Shown: positions 8,405 through 16,960 of the stretch, one piece after another
Position numbering within the stretch: the stretch's first letter is position 1
How the letters are laid out: the number at the start of each line of letters is the position of its first letter
Origin: Pseudomonas alkylphenolica
GTDB lineage: Bacteria > Pseudomonadota > Gammaproteobacteria > Pseudomonadales > Pseudomonadaceae
Direction of reading: 5' to 3'
Length of the DNA: 64,000 nt
Assembly: GCF_000746525.1 (NCBI RefSeq)
Contig: NZ_CP009048.1
Coordinates: 2,473,501 to 2,537,500, forward strand
The notes under the pieces: generated by a model
What the model was told of the DNA's origin: nothing
Database searches by the model: none
The model's input: the letters and a program-made list of their open reading frames with translations, nothing else
Position numbers and translations under genes: made by a program

Positions 8405-9547
8405 ATGATTCCGCGTACCCTTTTCGATCATGAGCATGAAGCGTTCCGCAGCACTGTCCGGCGTTTCCTCGCCGAGCACTGCTCACCCTTCCATGAGCAG
8501 TGGGAGGAGGATCACCGGGTGCCGCGCCAGGTGTGGGCGCGGGCCGGTGAGCTGGGCATGCTCAACGCCACCACCCCGGAGGCCTATGGCGGCCTGGGCC
8601 TGGACCGGCGCTTTTCCATGATCGCGGTCGAGGAGGTGGCCCGTGCCGGGCTTTCGGGCCTGAGCGGTTTCAATGTCCATGACATCTGCGCCGGTTACCT
8701 GATCAACTTCGGCACCGAGGCGCAAAAGCAGCAGTGGTTGCCGCAAATGGCCAGCGGTGAAGCCATCGCCGCCGTGGCCATGACCGAACCGGATACCGGA
8801 TCCGACCTGCAGGCGGTGAAAACCCGCGCGGTGCTGGACGGCGACGACTATGTGATCAACGGTGCCAAGACGTTCATCTCCAACGGCACCAACAGCGACA
8901 TCATTGTGGTGATTGCCAAGACCGGCAACAGTGGCAAGGGCTCGCGGGACATCTCGTTGATCCTGGTGGAAGCCGACCGGGCGGGCGTCAGCAAGTCGAA
9001 ACCGTTGCGCAAGGTCGGGTTGCACGCCCAGGACACCACCATGGTGTTTTTCCAGGATGTGCGCGTGCCCAAGGCCAACATCCTTGGTGGCGAGCCGGGC
9101 CAGGGTTTCTACCAACTGATGAAGGAGCTGGCCTGGGAGCGCCTGAGCATTGGCATCCTGGCGATTGCCGCGAGTCAGGCGGTGCTCGAGCAGACCGTTG
9201 CCTACACCCGCGAGCGCAAGGCTTTTGGCAAGCCGATCATCGAGTTCCAGAACTCACGCTTCAAACTGGCCGAACTCAAGACCGAGATCGTCCTCGGGCA
9301 GACCTATGTCGATCGCTGCATGGAGCTGATTCTGCAGCATCAGCTGAGCCCGGAGGCGGCCGCAGCGGCCAAACTCTGGTGCACCGAGCTGTATTCGAAG
9401 GTGGTCGATCAGTGTGTGCAGCTGCACGGTGGCAACGGTTACATGCTGGAGTATCCGGTGGCGCGGCATTACCTGGATAGCCGGGTCAACCGCATCTACG
9501 GTGGTGCCAACGACATCATGCGCGAACTGGTGGCCCGCACGCTCTGA
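8405..9547 (+). CDS. Acyl-CoA dehydrogenase (380 aa, LCAD/IVD-like)
   Basis: Full-length acyl-CoA dehydrogenase starting MIPRTLFDHEHEAFRSTV. Motifs include AMTEPDTGSDLQAVKT, RKAFGKPIIEFQNSRFKLA and the C-terminal RIYGGANDIMRELVARTL. The MCAD-type glutamate (IYEG) is glycine, but Glu is present in KELAWERLSIG on helix G, where isovaleryl- and long-chain enzymes carry their catalytic base, so the enzyme should be active. It is closely similar to the proteins at 12738 and 13907, all starting with IPR.LF..EH. Expansion of this subfamily around the regulator suggests related substrates or successive rounds. Confidence 0.9.
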   Translation: MIPRTLFDHEHEAFRSTVRRFLAEHCSPFHEQWEEDHRVPRQVWARAGELGMLNATTPEAYGGLGLDRRFSMIAVEEVARAGLSGLSGFNVHDICAGYLINFGTEAQKQQWLPQMASGEAIAAVAMTEPDTGSDLQAVKTRAVLDGDDYVINGAKTFISNGTNSDIIVVIAKTGNSGKGSRDISLILVEADRAGVSKSKPLRKVGLHAQDTTMVFFQDVRVPKANILGGEPGQGFYQLMKELAWERLSIGILAIAASQAVLEQTVAYTRERKAFGKPIIEFQNSRFKLAELKTEIVLGQTYVDRCMELILQHQLSPEAAAAAKLWCTELYSKVVDQCVQLHGGNGYMLEYPVARHYLDSRVNRIYGGANDIMRELVARTL

Positions 9548-9569
9548 GTCCCGGCATCGATTTCGCCAG

Positions 9570-9588
9570 CCCCCTCACTTGTAGGGGG
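9570..9588. promoter_or_regulatory. C/G-tract palindrome upstream of the MalT-like regulator
   Basis: Five C (9570-9574), TCACTTGTA, five G (9584-9588), followed by TGG. It lies 208 bases before the regulator start and 23 bases after the preceding stop. It resembles the element at 49677 (five C, TCAAGT, G run). Possible autoregulatory site; inference only. Confidence 0.4.
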
Positions 9589-9795
9589 TGGTTTGTCTCG
9601 GTTCCCCGCCACCATCTGTGCCAGGCGGATCCCCGAAGTTGCCGCAAGCCAGGGCGTGGTATCGATACGTGCTGACTTTTGACGGTATTCGGGTGAATAT
9701 TCCGAAAACGCCAGAACGTGGCCACACCTTGCCGATCGTGCAGTGCCAAAGGCGCTGTCCCGGTGCATTCGGCAGGATCGGAGACCAGTCAGCAC

Positions 9796-12477
9796 ATGCA
9801 TACCGACAAACTGCTCGTTTCGACGAAATTCGCTCCACCGCGCATCGGTACCCAGACGATCGTTCGTGAACGCCTGCTGGAGGACCTGCGCGGCATGTCA
9901 CAGTGTCGCGTGGGCCTGATTACCGGCAGTCCCGGGTTCGGCAAGACCACACTGCTGGCCCAGTGGCGGCAAGTGATGATGCGCTCTGGCGCCGAGGTGG
10001 CCTGGTTGTCGCTGAGCGCCGATGACAAGCACCTGTCGATCTTCTTCGCTTATTTGCGCGGCGCCTTGCAACGCCTGGGCATCGTGCTGGACAGCGGCAT
10101 CCCGCTTGAGGGCGCCCGCCAGGAACTGATCGATGAAGTCGTCGCCTCGATTGTCGAAGGCGCCGCCGCGATCAACAAAGAGTTGTTCCTGGTCGTCGAC
10201 GACTACCAGCATGTGGTGGACCCGCGCGCCCACCAACTCATGCAGAAGTTGCTGGATCACAGCCCCGACAACCTGCACTTCGTCATTTCATCGCGGGTCG
10301 GCCCGCCACTGAGCTTCAGTCGCCTGCGCCTGAGCGGGCAGTTGGTGGAGATCGACTGTGCCGCGCTGCCTTTCGACCTGACCGAGTCGCGCCTGTTTCT
10401 TGAACAGAGCCTGGCTACGTTAAAGCTCAGCCCGGAGGAACTGCACCAGATCCACGAGCTCACCAGCGGCTGGCCGGCCACCCTGCAACTGGTGATCATC
10501 CTCCTGCGTAGCGACCCGGATTCGCGTGGCACGTTGCGCGAAATGGGCTGGCGCTCCGACGACTTGCAGAGCTACCTGGCTGAAAACGTCATGGCCCATT
10601 TGCCCGCCGAGCTTGCGACCTTCATGGAAAGCATCAGCATCTGCCGGCGCTTCAATGCCTCGCTGGCGCAAGCGGTGACCGGCAGTGACTCGGCGCAGGC
10701 CATGTTGAAGCGCCTGGACGAAGACAATCTGCTGATCTTTCGCGTCGAGGCCGATGACCGCCAGCCCTGGTATCGCTTTCATGCGCTGTTCGGCGACTTC
10801 CTCGCCACGCGCCTGGAACGCCGCGACAGCACCTCGCAAACCGAACTGCATTGCCGCGCGGCGCACTGGTTCGCCGAGCGCAAACTGCTCGCCGAAGCCG
10901 TCCGCCATGCCACCCAGGCCGGCGACCTGGGGTTTGCCGCCGAGGTGATCGAGCGGGCCGCACCGGCGACCTGGAGCCTGGGGCAGCTGAGCCCGTTGCT
11001 GCGACTGCTGGACCGCCTGCCGCAGGACATCCTGTTCTCCCGGCCGCGGCTGTTCTTCCTTGGCTGTCTGGCCTATGCCCTGACCGCACGCCCGGCCAAA
11101 GCCGAGGCCTGGCTCGAGCAGTTCCGTCACAGCGGTGCGGCCCACCAGGACGACGTCGCCTATCGATTGCCGCTGGTGCAGGCCACCATCGAACTACAGC
11201 GTGATCGCACCGAGCCGATCATTGATTTGCTGAATGACTTCCAGCCCTTGCCCGATGACTACTCGGTGACCCGCTACGGTGCTCCTGCGTTGCTGGCCAT
11301 TGCCTACCTGGCGGCGGGAAGGATGGAGGAGGCGATGCGCTGCCTGGATGACAACCCGATTCCGGAATCCGAGCAGGATGCGGAAATGGCCCTGGTCGCC
11401 CAGGGCGCGCGGACCCTGTGCTACTTGCAGGAAGGGCGCATCCTTGAGGCCGAGCGCGTTGGCTCGGCACAGCTGGCGCGCGCCGTGTCGGTTCACGGTC
11501 ATCGGTCCGCCAGTGCCTACCTGGGCGCAGCGACCCTGGCTGAGGTGTATCGCGAGCTGGACAGAACCGACGAAGCGCGGGAAATCCTCGCCAACCGCAG
11601 CGGTTTGCTGCAATGGGCCATGCCCGACACCATGCTGCGCGCCACGATCTGTCGCGCACGCCTGGACCTGCTGCAAGATTGCGCCCCGGTGGCCATGGCG
11701 TTTCTGGAACGCCAGGAGCGTCACTTCCGTACCATTGGCCAGGATCGTGCGCTGGTTCACTGCCTGGCCGAGCAAGTGCGGATCGCCTTGCTCGAAAATG
11801 ACAAGGCACACGCCACCGAGCAAGTCACCAAACTGCAGGCACTGATCGTTCCCTACCAGGGCGCGCAGGGTTTTCAGGCCGACATCGTGGCGATGGCGGC
11901 CTTGGCCCGTGCTCGCCTGTTGCTGGCCACCAACTACCCGGACAAAGCCCTGCTCGAACTGGAAACACTCGATCGCTACGCCAGCCAATATCGCCGTGGG
12001 CAGTTGCAGGTCACCGGCCAGCTGTTGACGGCATGCGCCCGAGCCGACCTGCTGCAACCGCAGCAGGCGCAGGAGCACTTGCTGGCCGCCTTGTCCCAGG
12101 GGCGCCAACTGGGCTTGGTGCGCACCTTCCTGGATGAGGGCGAGGTGCTGCGCAAGCTGCTCTCGACGCTGACCAACCTGTCGCTGACGGCGCCAGACGA
12201 AAGCTACCTGACGCTGCTACTGGAGCGTTTCGGTCAAGGCGGTGCAGGGCGCAGCAATGATGCTTCGGCCACTGGCGCACCGTCGATGCTGACCCCGCGT
12301 GAGCTGGCGATCCTGCAATTGATCAGCCAGGCAATGGCCAACAAACGGGTCGCCCTGACGCTGAACATTTCCCTGGAAACAGTGAAGTGGAACCTCAAGA
12401 ACATCTACGCCAAGCTTGGCGTCTCCAGCCGCTATGACGCTGTGTCCTGGGCGCGCAAACACGGCTTGATCGAGTAG
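9796..12477 (+). CDS. MalT-type LuxR-family transcriptional regulator (ATP-dependent)
   Basis: The 893-residue protein has the MalT/LAL layout. An N-terminal STAND NTPase has Walker A GSPGFGKTTLLAQW near residue 44 and a Walker B-like FLVVDDYQH. A long helical TPR-like middle follows, and a C-terminal LuxR helix-turn-helix contains LTPRELAILQLISQAMANKR and LETVKWNLKNIYAKLGV. I chose ATG 9796 (MHTDKLLVSTKFAPP) because family members begin there; a GTG at 9718 would add 26 unconserved residues. Such regulators are activated by a small ligand plus ATP and bind G-rich direct repeats (MalT box). It sits among the acyl-CoA dehydrogenase genes and is the likely activator of the catabolic units, possibly through the C/G-tract elements. 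Confidence 0.9.
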   Translation: MHTDKLLVSTKFAPPRIGTQTIVRERLLEDLRGMSQCRVGLITGSPGFGKTTLLAQWRQVMMRSGAEVAWLSLSADDKHLSIFFAYLRGALQRLGIVLDSGIPLEGARQELIDEVVASIVEGAAAINKELFLVVDDYQHVVDPRAHQLMQKLLDHSPDNLHFVISSRVGPPLSFSRLRLSGQLVEIDCAALPFDLTESRLFLEQSLATLKLSPEELHQIHELTSGWPATLQLVIILLRSDPDSRGTLREMGWRSDDLQSYLAENVMAHLPAELATFMESISICRRFNASLAQAVTGSDSAQAMLKRLDEDNLLIFRVEADDRQPWYRFHALFGDFLATRLERRDSTSQTELHCRAAHWFAERKLLAEAVRHATQAGDLGFAAEVIERAAPATWSLGQLSPLLRLLDRLPQDILFSRPRLFFLGCLAYALTARPAKAEAWLEQFRHSGAAHQDDVAYRLPLVQATIELQRDRTEPIIDLLNDFQPLPDDYSVTRYGAPALLAIAYLAAGRMEEAMRCLDDNPIPESEQDAEMALVAQGARTLCYLQEGRILEAERVGSAQLARAVSVHGHRSASAYLGAATLAEVYRELDRTDEAREILANRSGLLQWAMPDTMLRATICRARLDLLQDCAPVAMAFLERQERHFRTIGQDRALVHCLAEQVRIALLENDKAHATEQVTKLQALIVPYQGAQGFQADIVAMAALARARLLLATNYPDKALLELETLDRYASQYRRGQLQVTGQLLTACARADLLQPQQAQEHLLAALSQGRQLGLVRTFLDEGEVLRKLLSTLTNLSLTAPDESYLTLLLERFGQGGAGRSNDASATGAPSMLTPRELAILQLISQAMANKRVALTLNISLETVKWNLKNIYAKLGVSSRYDAVSWARKHGLIE

Positions 12478-12588
12478 GCACGAATCACCCGTGCAGGACG
12501 GCTGGGGACGTTGCGTGGACGTACCCATCGCCGCCTGCACCGGTGTTTCGCCGACCTAGCCTAGGCCCCTTGGCCGCCGCTTGCCCAA

Positions 12589-12653
12589 CCCCGGTCGGGG
12601 GGGCATCCAAGTGATACTCAACGCTCTCGCAAATCCCCCCCGCAGTGAGGGGG
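12589..12653. promoter_or_regulatory. Two C/G-tract palindromes upstream of the dehydrogenase/MFE-2 operon
   Basis: The first is CCCC GGTC GGGGGGG (12589-12603). The second is seven C (12635-12641), GCAGTGA, five G (12649-12653), then CGGGG. They lie 85-149 bases upstream of the acyl-CoA dehydrogenase start at 12738, where activator sites would be expected. The 260 bases between the regulator and that gene hold no other feature I can support. Confidence 0.45.
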
Positions 12654-12737
12654 CGGGGTCACCGACAGCTCCTCCTATGATCGATTCAGCGCCACCTGCA
12701 AAGGCGGCAGAACGATGAGCCGAGGAGAGAACCTTCA

Positions 12738-13883
12738 ATGATTCCGCGTAGCCTGTTTGATCATGAGCACGAGGAGTTTCGCAACAGCGTGCGGCGCTTC
12801 CTCGCGCAGGAGTGTGCCCCCAGTCAGGAGCAGTGGGAAGCCGATCATCGGGTACCCCGGGACATCTGGATGCGCGCCGGCGAGCTGGGCATGCTCAACG
12901 CAACCACACCGGCGGCCTATGGCGGGCTGGAGCTGGATCGGCGTTTCTCGATGGTCGCCACTGAAGAGATCTACCGTGCCGGCCTTGCGTCCGGCCTGAT
13001 CGGCTTCGGTGTGCATGACATCGTCGCTGGCTACCTGGTGAATTTCGGCAGCGAAGCGCAAAAGCACCAGTGGCTGCCGAGAATGGCGGCAGGCCAGGCC
13101 ATCGGTGCGGTGGCCATGACCGAACCGGATACCGGTTCCGACCTGCAGGCGGTCAAGACCCGTGCGGTACTGGATGGCGATGAGTATGTCATCAACGGTG
13201 CCAAGACCTTTATTTCCAACGGCAGCAACTGCGACATCGTCGTGGTGGTGGCCAAGACCGGCAACACCGGCAAGGGCGCCCAGGACACTTCGCTGATTCT
13301 GGTCGAGGCCGATCGCGCCGGTTTCAGCCGCTCGCAACCGTTGCGCAAGGTGGGCCTGCATGCGCAGGACACCACCATGCTGTTCTTCGAAGACGTGCGC
13401 GTACCCAAGGAGAACCTGCTCGGTGGCGTGCCCGGTCAGGGCTTCTTCCAGTTGATGAAGGAACTGGCCTGGGAGCGCTTGTCCATCGCCATCAGCAGTG
13501 TTGCCGGCGCCCTGGCGGTACTGGAAAGCACCCTGGAGTACACCAAGGGCCGCAACGTGTTTGGCAAACCCATTTTTGCCTTCCAGAACACCCGCTTCAA
13601 ATTGGCCGACCTGAAGATGCAGCTGGCGGTATCGCAGAACTACGTCGACCGCTGCATGGAGCAGTGCCTGGCCGGCACCCTCAGCCCCGAAGCGGCCGCA
13701 GCGGCCAAATTGTGGTGCTCGGACCTCTACACCAAGGTGGTGGACGAGTGCGTGCAGCTGCACGGCGGCAACGGCTACATGCTCGAGTACCCGGTAGCCC
13801 GTCATTACCTCGATCACCGCGTGCTGCGCATCGCCGGTGGCGCCAACGACATCATGAAAGATCTGGTCGGACGCACACTCTGA
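12738..13883 (+). CDS. Acyl-CoA dehydrogenase (381 aa, LCAD/IVD-like)
   Basis: Close paralogue of the 8405-9547 protein, sharing MIPR.LFDHEHE.FR.. at the start and AMTEPDTGSDLQAVKTRAVL in the middle. The glutamate in KELAWERLSIA on helix G is the probable catalytic base. The C-terminal motif is altered to RIAGGANDIMKDLVGRTL. The start follows GAGGAGAGAACCTTCA. It is the first gene of an operon that continues, with short gaps, through another dehydrogenase, the MFE-2-like fusion, the degenerate thiolase and a ligase. FAD-dependent 2,3-desaturation of an acyl-CoA is expected; substrate unknown. Confidence 0.9.
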   Translation: MIPRSLFDHEHEEFRNSVRRFLAQECAPSQEQWEADHRVPRDIWMRAGELGMLNATTPAAYGGLELDRRFSMVATEEIYRAGLASGLIGFGVHDIVAGYLVNFGSEAQKHQWLPRMAAGQAIGAVAMTEPDTGSDLQAVKTRAVLDGDEYVINGAKTFISNGSNCDIVVVVAKTGNTGKGAQDTSLILVEADRAGFSRSQPLRKVGLHAQDTTMLFFEDVRVPKENLLGGVPGQGFFQLMKELAWERLSIAISSVAGALAVLESTLEYTKGRNVFGKPIFAFQNTRFKLADLKMQLAVSQNYVDRCMEQCLAGTLSPEAAAAAKLWCSDLYTKVVDECVQLHGGNGYMLEYPVARHYLDHRVLRIAGGANDIMKDLVGRTL

Positions 13884-13906
13884 GCCGGGCCGCTGAGGAC
13901 TACCCA

Positions 13907-15055
13907 ATGCAATACCTGATCCCCCGTACACTGTTCAGCACCGAACACGACGAGTTCCGCCGCGCCTGCCGCCGCTTCATGGAAGAGCAAGTCGCGCCTT
14001 TCCACGCCCAGTGGGAGAAGGACAAGTGCGTCCCCCGTGACGTGTGGCGCATGGCCGGCGAGCTGGGCATGTTGCTGCCTTCGATGCCCGAAGAATATGG
14101 CGGCCCGGGTGCCGACCGCCTGTTCGATATGGTCTTCGCCGAAGAATTCATGCGTGTCGGCGCCACCGGCCTGATCGGCTTCGGCGTGCATGGCCTGGTG
14201 GCGTTCTACATCCTCAACTATGGCACCGAGGCGCAAAAGCAGGCCTGGTTGCCGAAGATGATTGCCGGTGAGGCGGTGGGCGCCATCGCCATGACCGAGC
14301 CCAACACCGGCTCGGACCTGCAAGCGGTGCGCACTCGCGCCACGCTGGAGGGCGACCAGCTGATTCTCAACGGCTCGAAAACCTTCATCTCCAACGGCGC
14401 CTCCTGCGACCTCGCCCTGGTGGTGTGCAAAACCGGCAACAGTGGCAGCGCCAAGGACATCTCGCTGGTCATCGTCGAGAAGGAGCGGGCCGGTTTCAGC
14501 CGTTCGCAGCCGCTGGAAAAGATCGGCCTGCACGCCCAGGACACCAGCATGCTGTTCTTCGACGACTGCCGCGTGCCCGCCGAGAACGTGCTCGGTGGCG
14601 AGCAAGGGCAGGGCTTCTACCAGCTGATGCACGACCTGGCGTGGGAACGAATCATCGGCGCCGTGGGCTTCCAGGCCCAGGCCGAAGCCGCGCTGGAACA
14701 CACCCTCGACTACACCCGCACGCGCATCGTATTCGGCAAGCCGGTGCTCGATTTTCAGAATTCGCGTTTCACCCTGGCGCAACTGAAGACCGAAATCCAG
14801 ATCGGCCGTTCCTGGGTCGACAGCTGCATGGAACTTTTACTGCGCGGTGAGCTGAGCGCAGAGACCGCAGCGGTGGCCAAGTACTGGACCGCCGAACTCA
14901 GCAGCCGGGTGGTCGATGCCTGCCTGCAACTGCATGGCGGCAACGGCTACATGACCGAATACCCGATCGCCAGGCTGTACCTGGACACCCGCGGCAACCG
15001 CATCTGGGGCGGCACCAACGAAATCATGAAGGAAATCATCGCTCGCACCTTGTGA
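13907..15055 (+). CDS. Acyl-CoA dehydrogenase (382 aa, LCAD/IVD-like)
   Basis: Third member of the same dehydrogenase subfamily. The start MQYLIPRTLFSTEHDEF is chosen by alignment to the paralogues; the open frame extends 81 codons upstream but overlaps the previous gene. Motifs are AMTEPNTGSDLQAVRTR, HDLAWERIIGAVGF with the helix-G glutamate, and RIWGGTNEIMKEIIARTL at the C terminus. It begins 23 bases after the preceding stop and ends 25 bases before the MFE-2-like gene, so all are probably co-transcribed. Confidence 0.9.
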   Translation: MQYLIPRTLFSTEHDEFRRACRRFMEEQVAPFHAQWEKDKCVPRDVWRMAGELGMLLPSMPEEYGGPGADRLFDMVFAEEFMRVGATGLIGFGVHGLVAFYILNYGTEAQKQAWLPKMIAGEAVGAIAMTEPNTGSDLQAVRTRATLEGDQLILNGSKTFISNGASCDLALVVCKTGNSGSAKDISLVIVEKERAGFSRSQPLEKIGLHAQDTSMLFFDDCRVPAENVLGGEQGQGFYQLMHDLAWERIIGAVGFQAQAEAALEHTLDYTRTRIVFGKPVLDFQNSRFTLAQLKTEIQIGRSWVDSCMELLLRGELSAETAAVAKYWTAELSSRVVDACLQLHGGNGYMTEYPIARLYLDTRGNRIWGGTNEIMKEIIARTL

Positions 15056-15080
15056 GCGCGATAACAATAGGAGTGCACAC

Positions 15081-16898
15081 GTGTCTGAAGAAATCCGTTT
15101 TGACGGCAAAGTCGCAATCGTCACTGGCGCTGGTAACGGTCTGGGCCGTGCCCACGCCTTGCTGCTGGGTTCGCGCGGCGCCAAGGTTGTAGTCAATGAC
15201 CTTGGGGTCAGCACCGATGGTCGCGGCAGCTCAAGCGCGGCGGCCGACGCCGTGGTCGCTGAAATTCGTGCCATGGGTGGCGAAGCGGTCGCCGACCATC
15301 ATTCGGTAACCGAGGGCGAGAAGATCGTCGCCACCGCGCTGGAGGCATTCGGCACCGTCGATATCCTCATCAACAACGCCGGCATCCTGCGCGACACCTC
15401 GTTCCACAAGATGACCGAAGAGCAGTGGGACCTGATCCAGGACGTCCACGTCAAAGGGGCTTTCCGCCTGACTCACGCGGTATGGCCGATCATGCGCGAC
15501 AAGGGCTACGGCCGCATCGTCATGACCGCCTCCGGTGCCGGTATCTTCGGCAACTTTGGCCAGTGTAACTATTCCACCGCCAAGTCCGGGCTGATCGGTT
15601 TTGCCAACTCGCTGGCCATCGAAGGCGCGAGCAAGAACATCCGCGTCAACACCATTGCGCCGATTGCCGCTTCACGCATGGTGATCGCCAGCGGACTGTT
15701 CCCGGAGGAGCTGCACGACAAGCTGAAAGTGGAAGACGTTGCGCCATTGGTGGGCTGGCTGTGCAGCGAGCAGTGCCAGGACAGCGGCGGGCTGTTCGAA
15801 GTTGGCGGTGGTTTCCATGCCAAGTATCGCTGGGAACGTTCCCAGGGCCGGTTCCTGCACAGCAACACCCTGAGCCCGGAGCTGGTGCGCGACAACTGGG
15901 AACGCATCACCCGTTTCGATGAGCACAGCGTTTATCACGCCAACGGCGGCGAAAGCTTCAAAGAGTTTTTTGCCCGCATGGAGTCCCCGGCCAAAGGCGG
16001 CAACGCCTTCGTCGATATGGAAGTGGCGGCCAATGCGGTGTCCTACCTGGAAACCGAGTACGACCAGAACGATGCCGCACTGTATGCGCTGGCGGTCGGC
16101 GCCGCCAAGGACCCGCTGGACCGTACCGAGCTGCTCTACGTCAACGAGTTCGCCGGCGACGATTTCCGCGTGCTGCCGACCATGGCCGTGCTGCCAGCGA
16201 CCGAAGTGTTCCTGCGTGCGGCCAAGTCCGGCGAGCCACAGCTCGAAGGCCTGAACCTGCCGTTCGCCAAGGGCCTGCATGGCGAGCAGTACACCGTGAT
16301 GTACCGTCCGCTGCCGCCCAAGGCCAAGCTCAAGCACACCATGCGCCTGAAAGCCGCCATCGATAAAGGCAAGAGCTCGGTCAGCATCCTCGCCATCGAG
16401 ACCACCGACGAGCACGGCACGCCGCTGTTCTACAACGAGGTCACCGGCTTCTACCCGGGGGTTCCGGGGGCCGGGCTGGAGCGTGTCGCCAGTGAAGAGA
16501 TCAACGTCGCGCCGGACCGCGCACCCGACGCCGTCCTGGCCGATGCCACCGAGGTCAACCAGGCGCTGCTGTATCGCCTGTGCGGCGACTGGAACCCGAT
16601 GCACGTCGACCCGGACTATGCCGCCAAGGCCGGTTACGAGAAGCCGTTCCTGCATGGCCTGTGCACCTTCGGCTATCTCGGTCGTCATGTGATCAAGGCG
16701 TTCTGCGACAACGATTCGCGCTTGTTCAAGAGCGTGCGCGCGCGTTTTGCCTCGATCGTGATGCCCGGTGACACCCTGGAAACGCGCATGTGGCGTGAGT
16801 CTGCTACGCGCATCATCGTTGAGATGCGTGCGGTGGAGCGAGACGTCCTGGTGCTGAAAAATGGTGCGGTCGAACTGTTCGAGTCCGTGCCGGCCTGA
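15081..16898 (+). CDS. MFE-2-like fusion: SDR 3-hydroxyacyl-CoA dehydrogenase plus MaoC hydratase 2
   Basis: The 605-residue protein resembles peroxisomal multifunctional enzyme type 2. Residues about 5-245 form a short-chain dehydrogenase with the NAD motif TGAGNGLGRAHA, the NNAG motif (LINNAGILRD) and catalytic Tyr/Lys in CNYSTAKSG. Residues about 290-600 are a double hot-dog hydratase with LLYRLCGDWNPMHVDPDYA, the hydratase-2 signature. It should hydrate 2-enoyl-CoA to the (R)-3-hydroxy ester and oxidise that to the 3-keto ester in one polypeptide. The GTG start is supported by AGGAG 8 bases upstream. Such fusions are uncommon in bacteria outside sterol, bile-acid and related degraders. 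Confidence 0.92.
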   Translation: MSEEIRFDGKVAIVTGAGNGLGRAHALLLGSRGAKVVVNDLGVSTDGRGSSSAAADAVVAEIRAMGGEAVADHHSVTEGEKIVATALEAFGTVDILINNAGILRDTSFHKMTEEQWDLIQDVHVKGAFRLTHAVWPIMRDKGYGRIVMTASGAGIFGNFGQCNYSTAKSGLIGFANSLAIEGASKNIRVNTIAPIAASRMVIASGLFPEELHDKLKVEDVAPLVGWLCSEQCQDSGGLFEVGGGFHAKYRWERSQGRFLHSNTLSPELVRDNWERITRFDEHSVYHANGGESFKEFFARMESPAKGGNAFVDMEVAANAVSYLETEYDQNDAALYALAVGAAKDPLDRTELLYVNEFAGDDFRVLPTMAVLPATEVFLRAAKSGEPQLEGLNLPFAKGLHGEQYTVMYRPLPPKAKLKHTMRLKAAIDKGKSSVSILAIETTDEHGTPLFYNEVTGFYPGVPGAGLERVASEEINVAPDRAPDAVLADATEVNQALLYRLCGDWNPMHVDPDYAAKAGYEKPFLHGLCTFGYLGRHVIKAFCDNDSRLFKSVRARFASIVMPGDTLETRMWRESATRIIVEMRAVERDVLVLKNGAVELFESVPA

Positions 16899-16960
16899 CT
16901 CATGGCCACCTGCCGCTAGCCTGGACCGGTAGCGGCAGCTTTGTATTTCAGGAGAGCACG

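Noticed and set aside
9718..9795. GTG 9718 as the start of the MalT-like regulator
   Set aside because: The extra 26 residues are unlike family N termini and ATG 9796 aligns with them.
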